From assembly GCA_024279135.1 (NCBI GenBank), contig JAJRRU010000010.1, forward strand, positions 124,001 to 188,000: a stretch of 64,000 nt of DNA, read 5' to 3'. This document shows, in pieces, positions 1-8,161 of this stretch (position 1 is its first letter; each line of letters starts with the position of its first letter). This DNA is from Alphaproteobacteria bacterium. GTDB taxonomy: Bacteria; Pseudomonadota; Alphaproteobacteria; Rhodospirillales; Casp-alpha2. The translations under genes and the position numbers were made by a program. The notes below the pieces were generated by a model. That model was not told the DNA's origin and did not search any database. It saw nothing but the letters and a program-made list of their open reading frames with translations.

Positions 1-901
1 CGTGCAGGCGGTCATAGATGGTTTCCAGCTTGGTTGCCTTGTCGACAACATATTCCGGCGTGGTGACCTTGCCGCAATCGTGCAGGGCCGCGGCGACTTC
101 TATTTCCTCACGCTTCTCAGCGGTCAGGCTGTAATCGGCAAAGGGCCCGGTGGTCGCTGCTGTGGCCGCATCGACTATCATCATGGTCAATTCCGGAACG
201 CGCTGACAATGCCCCCCGGTGTAGGGGGATTTTGCATCGATAGCCGATGAAATCAAGTTGATGAAGGACCGGAAAAGTTTCTTCTGGGCGGCCAGTAACA
301 AGGCATTTTCAAGTGCCACGGTGGCCTGTGAAGTGAGCGCCTCGATAAGCGGTACAATTTTGTCGTTGAATGTAACAACAGTACCACCCGGTTTGTCCTG
401 GGCGTTGAGCAGTTGCAAGACTCCGATGACATCTTGCTCGTGGTTCAACATGGGTACGGCAAGCACGGATTTGGTGCGGTAATTATTGTTTTTATCGAAC
501 GCCTTGGCTCCGGTAAAATCAAAACTTGTGGAATCATAGGCGTCGGGAATATTGACCATCTGTTTGGTGTTTGCCACATAGGCGGCAATATTTGTGTCGT
601 TTGGTTTGCCGGTCTCCTGATTGATCAGGTTAATCGGGGGGATGGGTATTTCCTTGCCGGTGGTGCCGCCTAAGGCGATGCCCAGCGAGTCTGTCCGCAT
701 GATGGTGAATTTCAGAGTGTCGTCATCATTGCGTAAATAGAGCGTGCCGCCATCAGCATTACAAAAATCTTTCGCCTCGAGCAGAATTTTTTCCATCAAC
801 CGCGAATTATCTCGCTCGGCAGACAGGGATATGCCAATTTCAATTAAACGGCGGAAATTGTTTTCATCACTGCTATTTGATTCTTCTGGTAAAGCTGTCA
901 T
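1..901 (-). CDS. GAF and HD domain signalling protein, N-terminal part (partial)
   Basis: The reading frame runs off the left edge, so only the first 300 residues are present. A GAF-type sensor region covers roughly residues 15-190, with segments such as DGGTLYLRNDD and KSVLAVPMLN. It is followed by a metal-dependent phosphohydrolase start: the first histidine (GGHCQRV) is near residue 231 and the HD pair (ALHDCGKV) at residues 274-275. Proteins with this order are usually HD-GYP-like signalling hydrolases acting on cyclic dinucleotides, but the GYP part would lie outside the window and cannot be checked. The ATG at 901 is preceded by AAGGGA at a good distance. The gene is divergent from ubiD. 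Confidence 0.8.
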   Translation of the reverse strand, partial: MTALPEESNSSDENNFRRLIEIGISLSAERDNSRLMEKILLEAKDFCNADGGTLYLRNDDDTLKFTIMRTDSLGIALGGTTGKEIPIPPINLINQETGKPNDTNIAAYVANTKQMVNIPDAYDSTSFDFTGAKAFDKNNNYRTKSVLAVPMLNHEQDVIGVLQLLNAQDKPGGTVVTFNDKIVPLIEALTSQATVALENALLLAAQKKLFRSFINLISSAIDAKSPYTGGHCQRVPELTMMIVDAATAATTGPFADYSLTAEKREEIEVAAALHDCGKVTTPEYVVDKATKLETIYDRLH

Positions 902-1054
902 CGCATTCCCTTGTATTTTTTCAGAAGGCTATATGGTATTAACTACTCTTTCAATAAAAACTGCGGTAAATCATTAATTTCCTTGATTGTTTAACAGTAA
1001 AAGCTATGACTTTCAGGGCAATAATTAAAGTGCAATTCGGAAGACTCTACATCA

Positions 1055-2578
1055 ATGGCTTATTCTTCTCTCCGTGACTTCATGGCTTATCTCGAGAACA
1101 ACAATGATTTGGTGCGGGTGAGCGAGCCTGTCTCAACCCATCTGGAGATGACCGAGATTCAGACCAGGGTAATTGCGGAAGGCGGTCCGGCCATATTGTT
1201 CGAGAATGTGGTCGGTAAAAATGGCGAACCATACGCCATGTCGGTTCTGGTCAATCTGTTTGGCACCGTTGAGCGGGTTGCGCAAGGCATGGGACGCGAA
1301 CGGGATGGTTTGCGCGAAATCGGCGAGACCCTGGCATTCCTGCGCCAACCTGAGCCCCCCGGCGGCTGGCGTGAAGCTCTGGAAATGATGCCCTTGTTAA
1401 AAACCGTCATGACCATGAAACCCAAAACCGTGGGTCGAGCGCCCTGCCAGGAAGTGGTTCTGCAGGGCGATGATATCGATCTCTCAAAATTACCCATCCA
1501 GTCCTGTTGGCCGGGCGAGCCGGCGCCGCTGATTACCTGGCCGCTGGTTGTTACCCAGGGTCCGCAAGCCGATACCAAATCCGGCGACCGGCGCGATGAT
1601 TACAATCTGGGCATATACCGCATGCAGGTGACCGGTAAAAATACCACTTTGATGCGCTGGTTAAAACATCGTGGCGGTGCCCAGCACCATGCCCGGTGGA
1701 AGGAACAACGATCCGAACCGATCCCCGCCGCGGTGGTCATCGGGGCCGATCCGGGGGTTATCCTGGCCGCCGTAACGCCGGTTCCCGATACCCTGTCGGA
1801 ATACCAGTTCGCCGGGTTGCTGCGCGACAAGAAGGTCGAACTGGTCGACTGCAAGACCATACCCTTAAAAGTTCCGGCCAATGCCGAAATTATCCTCGAA
1901 GGTTATGTCTCGCTCGATGAATACGGCGCGGAAGGCCCTTACGGCGATCACACCGGGTATTATAATTCGGTAGAGGAATTTCCGGTTTTCACCGCCACCG
2001 CGATTACCATGCGTAAGGAGCCGATTTATCTGTCGACCTATACGGGCCGCCCGCCCGATGAGCCGGCCATCCTGGGCGAAGCCCTGAACGATGTGTTTGT
2101 GCCGCTGTTTACCCAGCAGTTTCCCGAGGTGGTCGATTTCTGGTTGCCGCCGGAGGCCTGTTCCTACCGCATGGCCGTGGTGTCCATGAAGAAGGCCTAT
2201 CCGGGTCACGCCAAGCGGATCATGTTGGGTGTGTGGTCTTACCTGCGACAATTCATGTACACAAAATTTGTCATCATCGTCGACGAGGATATTAATGCAC
2301 GGGACTGGAAAGATGTTATGTGGGCAGTCTCCACCAATGTTGATCCGGCCCGTGATGTGACCATGATCGAAAACACCCCCATCGATTATCTCGACTTCGC
2401 CTCACCACAATCGGGGCTGGGCTCCAAGATGGGCATCGATGCCACCACCAAAATGGAACCGGAAACCAGCCGCGAATGGGGCCGGAAAATCCGAATGGAT
2501 GATGACATCATCGAAAATGTGACCCGCAAGTGGCAAGCCTATGGCCTGCCCGGCAAGGGAAAGTCGGTCTGGAAGTAA
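1055..2578 (+). CDS. ubiD: UbiD family decarboxylase
   Basis: A 507-residue protein of the usual UbiD length (about 490-510). UbiD enzymes use prenylated FMN made by UbiX to decarboxylate aromatic acids; the classical member converts 3-polyprenyl-4-hydroxybenzoate in ubiquinone synthesis. The conserved glutamate-rich segment [15 protein letters not shown] is near residues 289-303, and the C-terminus carries the typical [14 protein letters not shown] stretch. Coq7, another ubiquinone enzyme, lies 35 kb away, so a role in ubiquinone synthesis is reasonable; a catabolic UbiD cannot be excluded from sequence alone. The start ATG has GGAAG about 11 bases upstream. No ubiX is adjacent. Confidence 0.9.
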   Translation: MAYSSLRDFMAYLENNNDLVRVSEPVSTHLEMTEIQTRVIAEGGPAILFENVVGKNGEPYAMSVLVNLFGTVERVAQGMGRERDGLREIGETLAFLRQPEPPGGWREALEMMPLLKTVMTMKPKTVGRAPCQEVVLQGDDIDLSKLPIQSCWPGEPAPLITWPLVVTQGPQADTKSGDRRDDYNLGIYRMQVTGKNTTLMRWLKHRGGAQHHARWKEQRSEPIPAAVVIGADPGVILAAVTPVPDTLSEYQFAGLLRDKKVELVDCKTIPLKVPANAEIILEGYVSLDEYGAEGPYGDHTGYYNSVEEFPVFTATAITMRKEPIYLSTYTGRPPDEPAILGEALNDVFVPLFTQQFPEVVDFWLPPEACSYRMAVVSMKKAYPGHAKRIMLGVWSYLRQFMYTKFVIIVDEDINARDWKDVMWAVSTNVDPARDVTMIENTPIDYLDFASPQSGLGSKMGIDATTKMEPETSREWGRKIRMDDDIIENVTRKWQAYGLPGKGKSVWK

Positions 2579-2668
2579 GACCCTTGCGCGGCGAACGGCA
2601 TTCACCTTGTTGACCTTGACTGCTCGGCAAAGTAGGTTCGCGCTCTTGTCAACAAACCAGAAAGATCG

Positions 2669-4270
2669 GTGAGCATCATGAACCAGTTAAGACGTATTTC
2701 CGAGGACGCAAAAGCCTGGCCCTTTGCCGAGGCCCGTTCCTTGTTGAAACGTCTGGGCGGCAAGACGCCGGACAAGGGTTATGTGCTGTTTGAAACCGGT
2801 TACGGTCCGTCCGGTCTGCCTCACATCGGCACGTTCTGCGAGGTGGCGCGGACCTCCATGGTGCGCCATGCCTTTATGCAGATCAGTGATATTCCGACCC
2901 GGCTGTTTGCCTATTCCGATGACATGGACGGTCTGCGCAAGGTTGCCGACAACCTGCCCAATCAGGACATGCTGTTGGAGAACCTGCACAAACCCCTGAG
3001 CGAGATTCCAGATCCGTTCGGCACCCATGAAAGTTTTGCCCACCATAACAATGCACGATTGCGGGCTTTCCTGGATTCGTTTGGGTTTGATTACGAGTTT
3101 AAAAGCTCGACGGAAATGTATACTTCCGGCGTTCTGGACAAGGGCCTGCTCGATGTGCTGGCCAATTATGATCAGGTCATGGCCATCATGCTGCCATCCC
3201 TGGGCGAAGAGAGACGCAAGTCCTACAGCCCGTTCCTGCCGATTTGCCCCGATACCCGCCACGTGCTGCAAGTCCCCATCATTCAGGTCAACCAGGATGC
3301 GGGCACTATTGTTTATGAAGATAGCGCAGGACAACAGGTTGAGACCCCGGTGACCGGCGGGCGGTGCAAGTTACAGTGGAAGCCTGACTGGGCCATGCGC
3401 TGGCACGCTCTCGGGGTGGATTATGAAATGTCGGGCAAGGATTTGATCGATTCAGTAAAACTGTCGGGCCGGATCTGTCAGGCCCTGGGCAGTCGGCCAC
3501 CTACGACCTTAACCTACGAGTTGTTCCTCGACGAGCGGGGCGAAAAAATTTCCAAGTCCCGCGGCAATGGCCTGGCCATCGATGAATGGCTGCGTTACGC
3601 ACCCCAGGAAAGCCTGTCGTTGTTCATGTATCAAAAGCCGAAAACTGCAAAACGGTTGTATTTTGATGTGATCCCCAAGGCTATCGATGAATACCTGACA
3701 TTCCTGGAGAAATATCCCGATCAGGAAGCCGCCGCCCAGGTGGAAAACCCGGTCTGGCATATTCATCTTGGCGACCCTCCTCACGAGAACGCCCATCTCA
3801 GTTATAATATCCTGCTCAATCTGGCCAGCGTTTGTCATACCGAGGACAAGGCCGTGTTGTGGCATTTCATTACACGCTACCGGCCTGAGGCGAGCCCGGA
3901 AAATGCGCCAATTCTCGACAAGTTGGTGGATTATGCCATCAATTATTATCAGGACTTTATCCGCCCGACCAAACAATTTCGCGCCCCATCAGACTTCGAG
4001 ACCGTCGCGCTGACTGATCTCGTCGAACAATTAAAACAATTACCGCCCGAAACCCCGGCCGCCGACATTCAAAGCGTGGTCTACGAGATCGGCAAGCGTG
4101 AGGGATTTGCGTCCTTGCGCGACTGGTTCAAGGCGCTGTATGAAATTTTGCTTGGCCAGTCGGAAGGTCCGCGTATGGGCTCGTTCATTGCCCTGTACGG
4201 CATCCCGGAAACCATCGAGTTGATCGAGCGTGTTCTGGATGGCCAGGATCTGGCTGCCCCAAACTCTTAA
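2669..4270 (+). CDS. lysK: Lysyl-tRNA synthetase, class I
   Basis: A 533-residue class I lysine-tRNA ligase, the archaeal-type enzyme also used by many alphaproteobacteria. The HIGH-like signature is GLPHIGT near residue 50, and the KMSKS loop reads KISKSRG near residue 292. Both lie in a Rossmann-type catalytic domain followed by an alpha-helical anticodon-binding domain. It charges tRNA-Lys in the cytoplasm. The GTG at 2669 has AGAAAG directly upstream; an in-frame ATG at 2678 is an alternative with the same element about 12 bases away. The gene sits directly left of the phage-like cluster and is separated from the convergent repressor gene by 13 bases. Confidence 0.93.
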   Translation: MSIMNQLRRISEDAKAWPFAEARSLLKRLGGKTPDKGYVLFETGYGPSGLPHIGTFCEVARTSMVRHAFMQISDIPTRLFAYSDDMDGLRKVADNLPNQDMLLENLHKPLSEIPDPFGTHESFAHHNNARLRAFLDSFGFDYEFKSSTEMYTSGVLDKGLLDVLANYDQVMAIMLPSLGEERRKSYSPFLPICPDTRHVLQVPIIQVNQDAGTIVYEDSAGQQVETPVTGGRCKLQWKPDWAMRWHALGVDYEMSGKDLIDSVKLSGRICQALGSRPPTTLTYELFLDERGEKISKSRGNGLAIDEWLRYAPQESLSLFMYQKPKTAKRLYFDVIPKAIDEYLTFLEKYPDQEAAAQVENPVWHIHLGDPPHENAHLSYNILLNLASVCHTEDKAVLWHFITRYRPEASPENAPILDKLVDYAINYYQDFIRPTKQFRAPSDFETVALTDLVEQLKQLPPETPAADIQSVVYEIGKREGFASLRDWFKALYEILLGQSEGPRMGSFIALYGIPETIELIERVLDGQDLAAPNS

Positions 4271-4283
4271 TTGCGAGACGCGA

Positions 4284-4916
4284 TTACTGGCTGGACCAGA
4301 CGATGCGGGCAATCCAGTCCACATCTTCTGTATTGAGCACACGATCTTCATGCAGGATGTTCATGGAGACCAACTCTAGCTTGTGGGTGGTTTTGCGGCG
4401 CAGTTGCTTGGCCAGAATTTCACCGTCATTGGTTCGCACCACGACCCTGTCGCCCCGTCTGATATCAGACTCCGGTGAGACGATAATAGTATCGCCATCA
4501 CGGTAGACGGGTTCCATGCTGTCGCCACTGATTTCCAGGGCATAGGCGTGATTGTCGCCAATTTCCGGAAATGGAATCTCATCCCACGAACCACCGATCG
4601 GGTACCCGGCGTCATCAAAAAATCCATTGGAGCCAGCCTGGGCCAGGCCGACTAACGGGATGTTTTTATAGAACCCGCCGGACTTGGCATCGCCCACATA
4701 GGTCACAAATTCGCCCAGCGTTGCGCCGGTGGTGTTGAGGACTTTCGACAGGCTTTCCGTGCTTGGCCAGCGCAATTTGCCGTCCCGGGTTATGCGTTTG
4801 CTTTTGTTGAAGGTGGTCGGATCGAGTCCGGCCTTGCGTGATAACCCCGATGCCGACAGGCCGTGTTCGCGCGCCAGTCTGTCAATAGCCGCCCAGATGT
4901 CAGCATGTTTTAACAT
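4284..4916 (-). CDS. LexA/CI-like repressor with HTH and S24 peptidase domains
   Basis: From ATG 4916 the protein has 210 residues: an N-terminal HTH (LAREHGLSASGLSRKAGLD) and a C-terminal S24 serine peptidase fold. The catalytic serine in SGDSME is residue 133 and the lysine in EILAKQL is residue 170. The 37-residue spacing is the same as in LexA (119/156). An Ala-Gly pair at 94-95 (LAQAGSNG) is a candidate self-cleavage site. This is the architecture of phage repressors inactivated by RecA filaments. The frame is open back to 5051, but those codons cross the divergent promoter, so I prefer MLKHADIW. It probably represses the plus-strand particle genes and itself. Confidence 0.85.
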   Translation of the reverse strand: MLKHADIWAAIDRLAREHGLSASGLSRKAGLDPTTFNKSKRITRDGKLRWPSTESLSKVLNTTGATLGEFVTYVGDAKSGGFYKNIPLVGLAQAGSNGFFDDAGYPIGGSWDEIPFPEIGDNHAYALEISGDSMEPVYRDGDTIIVSPESDIRRGDRVVVRTNDGEILAKQLRRKTTHKLELVSMNILHEDRVLNTEDVDWIARIVWSSQ

Positions 4917-4939
4917 GGGAACATTGTCATATATAACGA

Positions 4940-4949
4940 GACAATTGTC
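4940..4949. promoter_or_regulatory. Perfect 10-bp palindrome upstream of repressor gene
   Basis: GACAATTGTC is a perfect inverted repeat located 24 bases upstream of the repressor ATG. The octamer ATTGTCAT occurs twice, at 4923-4930 and 4944-4951, 21 bases apart (two helical turns). Both features suggest a binding site for a dimeric regulator, plausibly the adjacent S24 repressor controlling its own gene. This is inference from symmetry and position only. Confidence 0.4.
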
Positions 4950-4966
4950 ATTAGGAATAAATACGG

Positions 4967-4996
4967 TTGACATAGGATAAAATATTATTATATGAT
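4967..4996 (+). promoter_or_regulatory. Rightward promoter of the particle cluster
   Basis: A perfect -35 box TTGACA (4967-4972) is followed after 18 bases by TATGAT (4991-4996), five of six matches to the -10 consensus. It would start transcription about 40 bases before the first plus-strand gene (5042). The decamer TTGACATAGG at its -35 recurs exactly at the second promoter (5872). Confidence 0.6.
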
Positions 4997-5004
4997 AATT
5001 ATCA
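4993..5004. promoter_or_regulatory. Candidate repressor operator overlapping the -10 box
   Basis: TGATAATTATCA is a perfect 12-bp palindrome that overlaps the -10 box of the rightward promoter, where a bound repressor would block RNA polymerase. Its core GATAATTAT recurs at 5917-5925, just downstream of the second promoter. Assignment to the S24 repressor is inference. Confidence 0.45.
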
Positions 5005-5041
5005 CTTAAATAGATATTTTTACTCATCGTAGGAGGACTAT

Positions 5042-5425
5042 ATGGGCCCATTTTTGCGCTGCCTGCCCCAACCTGTCCGGGAAGGGACGTTTGATTTGTT
5101 TGCCTCGGCGGAAGAAGCCTGGTTCTGGTTTGCCCGCTGTCAGCGTTTGCGGGCGGACAATGCCCGACCCGATACCAGCAAAGCCACGTTCAACCGGCCC
5201 TGTGATCCGGATGATATTTACCTCATTGCCATGCGATTGTACCGCCAGCATCAGCTGAATGATGGGCACCTGCGGGTGCTTGCGAAATTTGGTTTTGCCG
5301 AATGCCCACCGGACCACCGGTGTGCCGGACAACGCACAGAGCTTGTTATATGGCGCCAGGCATTGGACCGCCTGAGCGAGCCCATGCGCCATAAAGGTAT
5401 TGTATCTTCTGGCCGGAGTGATTGA
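5042..5425 (+). CDS. Conserved phage-associated protein of unknown function
   Basis: A 127-residue soluble protein, first gene of the rightward operon, with a strong ribosome site (AGGAGG, 5 bases before ATG). It is mostly helical by eye, rich in Arg, Trp and Cys, with segments EEAWFWFARCQ and LNDGHLRVLAKFGF. I recognise the general pattern as a small protein found near alphaproteobacterial prophage structural genes, but know no function. The position directly behind the repressor-controlled promoter suggests an early regulator (late-gene activator or antiterminator). That is a guess from context; I see no clear HTH. Confidence 0.65.
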   Translation: MGPFLRCLPQPVREGTFDLFASAEEAWFWFARCQRLRADNARPDTSKATFNRPCDPDDIYLIAMRLYRQHQLNDGHLRVLAKFGFAECPPDHRCAGQRTELVIWRQALDRLSEPMRHKGIVSSGRSD

Positions 5426-5426
5426 A

Positions 5427-5456
5427 ATGAATATCAATAAAGCATTGATTTTATGA
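5427..5456 (+). CDS. Nine-residue mini-ORF coupled to the next gene
   Basis: ATG at 5427 opens a nine-codon frame, MNINKALIL, whose stop codon TGA (5454-5456) overlaps the ATG (5453-5455) of the next gene. GGAG lies 8 bases upstream of the mini-ORF, whereas the next gene has no ribosome site of its own. Translational coupling through terminating ribosomes would explain this. It may equally be chance; no homology can be judged at this length. Confidence 0.3.
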   Translation: MNINKALIL

Positions 5457-5875
5457 TAATAAATACTGAATCGGTTAATAATGAACCGAAACCACCCGAG
5501 CCCGTACTGCGGCGCGCCGTGGTGGTGTTTTCTGATCGTAATGACTTGCCGTGGCTGGGTTTGCTGGCCCGCGGATTTCGCCATTGTTTCATTGCTGTCC
5601 AGGCCGATTGCGGCTGGATCGTGCTCGATCCATTATCCAATATGATGACCGTCAACAGCCTGTCGGATATTTCATGTGATGATCTGGCGGCCTGGTATAA
5701 CGCTGAAGGGTATAACACAGTGAAGACGTCGCTCTGTTTGCCACCCTTACAGCCTGCACCCTGGGGATTATTTACCTGTGTGGAAGCGGTTAAACGGGTG
5801 CTGGGCATCAGCTCTCGACGGGTTATAACCCCACGTAGTTTATGGAGTTTTTTGGTAAAGGAAAATAATCCTTGA
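5453..5875 (+). CDS. Phage-associated protein, possible permuted papain-like fold
   Basis: A 140-residue protein. A histidine sits on a predicted strand (GFRHCFIAVQ, about residue 43), followed by a second strand WIVLDPLS. Near residue 106 a cysteine opens a helix (GLFTCVEAVKRVLGI). The order His, then a polar position, then Cys at a helix start is that of the circularly permuted NlpC/P60 and LRAT-like hydrolases and acyltransferases. Proteins of this kind occur next to portal genes in alphaproteobacterial prophages, but the enzymatic idea is my inference. The start has no Shine-Dalgarno element and overlaps the stop of a mini-ORF. The -35 box of the second promoter overlaps its stop codon. 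Confidence 0.6.
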   Translation: MIINTESVNNEPKPPEPVLRRAVVVFSDRNDLPWLGLLARGFRHCFIAVQADCGWIVLDPLSNMMTVNSLSDISCDDLAAWYNAEGYNTVKTSLCLPPLQPAPWGLFTCVEAVKRVLGISSRRVITPRSLWSFLVKENNP

Positions 5876-5900
5876 CATAGGCTATTTTTCTTGCAATAGT
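5872..5900 (+). promoter_or_regulatory. Second promoter, driving the structural genes
   Basis: TTGACA (5872-5877), a 17-base spacer and AATAGT (5895-5900, four of six) form a good sigma-70-type promoter just before the structural genes. The ten bases TTGACATAGG are identical to those at the first promoter (4967-4976), suggesting common control. The candidate operator core GATAATTAT follows at 5917-5925. Confidence 0.6.
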
Positions 5901-5923
5901 GGTTTTATTGAAAGGGGATAATT

Positions 5924-5989
5924 ATGTCCCGAACCCGTCACCCCGGTGGCGGGTTTTTTTATGGCAGAAGTTCAACAGTTGACCCATGA
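5924..5989 (+). CDS. Leader peptide spanning a terminator hairpin
   Basis: ATG at 5924, preceded by AAAGGGG with 6 bases between, opens a 21-codon frame: MSRTRHPGGGFFYGRSS followed by TVDP and a TGA at 5987. The hairpin and T-run at 5933-5960 lie entirely inside this frame. Ribosomes on the leader could therefore hinder terminator formation, giving attenuation-type control of the structural operon. No amino acid is strongly enriched except Gly, Arg and Phe. The TGA lies 12 bases before the next start. The frame may be accidental; codon evidence is too short to decide. Confidence 0.4.
   Translation: MSRTRHPGGGFFYGRSSTVDP
5933..5960 (+). terminator. Intrinsic terminator or attenuator before the structural operon
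   Basis: Arms ACCCGTCAC (5933-5941) and GTGGCGGGT (5946-5954) pair over nine positions with one G-T wobble and a four-base loop, followed by seven Ts (5954-5960). It stands between the second promoter and the structural genes, so readthrough must be partial, regulated or antiterminated. Confidence 0.7.
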
Positions 5990-6001
5990 AAGGAATTTTT
6001 G

Positions 6002-6238
6002 ATGGGAGGATTATTCAAATCACCACCCACCCCACCGCCATTACCCGTGTACACCCCGCCCGTAGATACCACCGCAACCGATACGGAAAAACGCCGCCTG
6101 GCATCCATTAAGCGAAAACGCAGCGGTCGACGGGGTTTGATCGCCACATCATCACGCGGTCTGTCGGCTGGCCAGTCGACCGGTCTGCTGGGTTTGTCCA
6201 GCGTTACGTCCAGGCAGCGGTCCTTGTTGGGAGAATAA
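6002..6238 (+). CDS. Small proline-rich phage protein upstream of portal
   Basis: A 78-residue protein beginning MGGLFKSPPTPPPLPVY, with a basic middle (RRLASIKRKRSGRRG) and a Ser/Gly-rich tail. Small proteins with a Gly-Leu-Phe start followed by a proline run are common just upstream of podovirus portal genes; their role in the virion is unclear. ATG 6002 has AAAGGA at a suitable distance; a TTG three bases earlier is unlikely. It is separated from the portal gene by two bases. Confidence 0.6.
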   Translation: MGGLFKSPPTPPPLPVYTPPVDTTATDTEKRRLASIKRKRSGRRGLIATSSRGLSAGQSTGLLGLSSVTSRQRSLLGE

Positions 6239-6240
6239 AA

Positions 6241-7854
6241 ATGCAGGCAATACAGAATTCAATGTCGTCGGGTCATTCTGATGGCCACGCTATGGATGAC
6301 AATACAAACGGGCCGGCCATTGTCGCCCGGTATAAAAGGGCGGTTGAACGGCGCAACGTATGGCAGGGCTTATGGAGTGATTGTTATGCTTTCAGCCTGC
6401 CACAGCTTGACGGCATCAGCCAGTACGGTGGTCCCGGCGGCAGCAAGACAGTAAATCTGTTTGATGGTACCGCACCCGATGCGGTCGATCAGCTCGCGGC
6501 GAGCCTGTTGGGAGAATTAACACCGCCCTGGGGACAATGGTTCGCCTTGCGGGCGGGTAGTGATGTTTCGTCTGAAGCCGCCGTTAAGGCCGGCCCGGCG
6601 TTGGAAAGTGCGTCACAGATTATTCGTAAAAACTTTGAACGTTCGAACTTCGCAATTGAAATGCACCAATGTTTTCTCGATCTTGCGACAATCGGAACGG
6701 CTTGTTTGTTGTTTGAAGAGGCTGAACCGGGTGGTTCCAGCGCATTCAGGTTTACGGCAATACCGCTTTCTCAGGTTGCTTTTGAGGAGTCTGATGATGG
6801 TCGGTTGAGTTCCACATTTCGCCGTTCAGAACTGGACCAGGCAACATTTGCCAAACGCTTTCCGGGAAAATCAAACGACATATTACAAGACAACAATTCA
6901 AAACAAGACAACGAAAAAATCGCGATTATTGAAGCCGTCATTCAGGGCAATCAAAACGGTGTTTATAATTATACCGCCGTTCTGGATAGCCTGGATGGAA
7001 AAACAGACCAGCCCGTGGTTTTGGCCACCGGTGAATTTTCCCAGTCGCCTTTTATTAATTTTCGTTGGTTGAAAACCCCCGGCGAGATTTACGGGCGCTC
7101 ACCCGTAATGAAGGCATTACCCGATATCAAGACCGCCAATAAGGTTGTGGAATTGGTCCTTAAAAATGCATCAATTGCCGTAACCGGTATCTGGCAGGCC
7201 GATGATGATGGCGTGCTGAACCCGGCAACCGTTCGTCTGGTGCCCGGAACCATTATCCCCAAGGCCGTGGGCTCGCAAGGTCTGACCCCGCTTAAAGCAC
7301 CCGGCAGCTTCGATGTTTCACAATTGGTGTTGGAGGATTTACGTCAACGGATCAGGAAATCATTGCTGGTCGATAACCTTTCGATGGTCAATGCTCCACG
7401 CATGTCGGCCACCGAAGTGCTCGAACGCTCGGCGGAAATGACGCGATTGCTGGGTGCGACTTATGGCCGTTTACAGTCTGAATTGTTAAGCCCCCTGATG
7501 GACCGGGCTATTGCTATCCTGACCAGACGCGGTGATATTCCCCCGATTGATCTGGATGGCCGGGCGATCGCCCTTGACTGGCGGTCCCCTCTTGCCCGCG
7601 CCTATACCAGAGCCGAAGCCCGCGATGCTCTGCATTGGGCTGATGCCTTACGCAGTTTTGGCCCCCAGGCAACCCGGAATATCGATATGGTGGCCATGGC
7701 GAGGTGGTTGGCCAAGGGGTTCGATGTACCAGAAAATCTGATCAAAACCGAGCCGCCAGAGCCTGATCAGCAGAGCGAGCAGGCCATCACCCAACAGCTT
7801 GGCGATGTGTTGGCAGAATTTGACCAGAGCCCAGACCCTGAACAGGTGTTGTGA
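6241..7854 (+). CDS. Portal (head-tail connector) protein, podovirus type
   Basis: A 537-residue protein of the T7-type head-to-tail connector family (Pfam head-tail connector, PF12236), close to T7 gp8 in length (536). The N-terminus shows the family pattern RYKRAVERRNVWQGLW, then a Leu-rich segment LAASLLGELTPPWGQWF. The portal is the dodecameric ring at one capsid vertex through which DNA is packaged and ejected. The frame is intact. Its stop overlaps the next start (ATGA). Identification rests on the family pattern and the neighbouring gene order. Confidence 0.88.
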   Translation: MQAIQNSMSSGHSDGHAMDDNTNGPAIVARYKRAVERRNVWQGLWSDCYAFSLPQLDGISQYGGPGGSKTVNLFDGTAPDAVDQLAASLLGELTPPWGQWFALRAGSDVSSEAAVKAGPALESASQIIRKNFERSNFAIEMHQCFLDLATIGTACLLFEEAEPGGSSAFRFTAIPLSQVAFEESDDGRLSSTFRRSELDQATFAKRFPGKSNDILQDNNSKQDNEKIAIIEAVIQGNQNGVYNYTAVLDSLDGKTDQPVVLATGEFSQSPFINFRWLKTPGEIYGRSPVMKALPDIKTANKVVELVLKNASIAVTGIWQADDDGVLNPATVRLVPGTIIPKAVGSQGLTPLKAPGSFDVSQLVLEDLRQRIRKSLLVDNLSMVNAPRMSATEVLERSAEMTRLLGATYGRLQSELLSPLMDRAIAILTRRGDIPPIDLDGRAIALDWRSPLARAYTRAEARDALHWADALRSFGPQATRNIDMVAMARWLAKGFDVPENLIKTEPPEPDQQSEQAITQQLGDVLAEFDQSPDPEQVL

Positions 7855-8141
7855 TGAAAGACAATCTAGACGCCTGGCGCTGGATAGATGGACATCCTCA
7901 GCAAGACCCGCAATCTCAACAACACGGTCAGGAAATTTCCCGGTGTTTCGCACGGGTGTTCAGCCACCACGATGCTCATTGCATATTGCAGCATTTACGT
8001 AAATCCACACGTGAGCGTGTGTTCGGGCCAACAGTCAGCGAGGCGACTTTGCGTTATGTGGAAGGCCAGCGGGCCTTGGTCGCCTACATGGAAACCATGA
8101 TTGAACGGGGCAGGGCGAATTCTCAGGAAACCGCAAAATAG
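7854..8141 (+). CDS. Bbp19-like phage protein
   Basis: A 95-residue protein whose start overlaps the portal stop by four bases (ATGA). The segment FARVFSHHDAHCILQHLRKSTRERVF and the ending EGQRALVAYMETMIERG match the pattern of the small Bbp19 family named after Bordetella phage BPP-1, normally found between portal and scaffold genes of podoviruses. Its function is not established; a structural or assembly role is usually assumed. Confidence 0.7.
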   Translation: MKDNLDAWRWIDGHPQQDPQSQQHGQEISRCFARVFSHHDAHCILQHLRKSTRERVFGPTVSEATLRYVEGQRALVAYMETMIERGRANSQETAK

Positions 8142-8161
8142 AACATTGGAAAGGATGCAAC

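Noticed and set aside
4917-5041. SOS (LexA) box between repressor and first particle gene
   Set aside because: I looked for GTTC-N7-GTTC or GAAC-N7-GAAC as used in alphaproteobacteria and found none; damage control could only act through the repressor itself.
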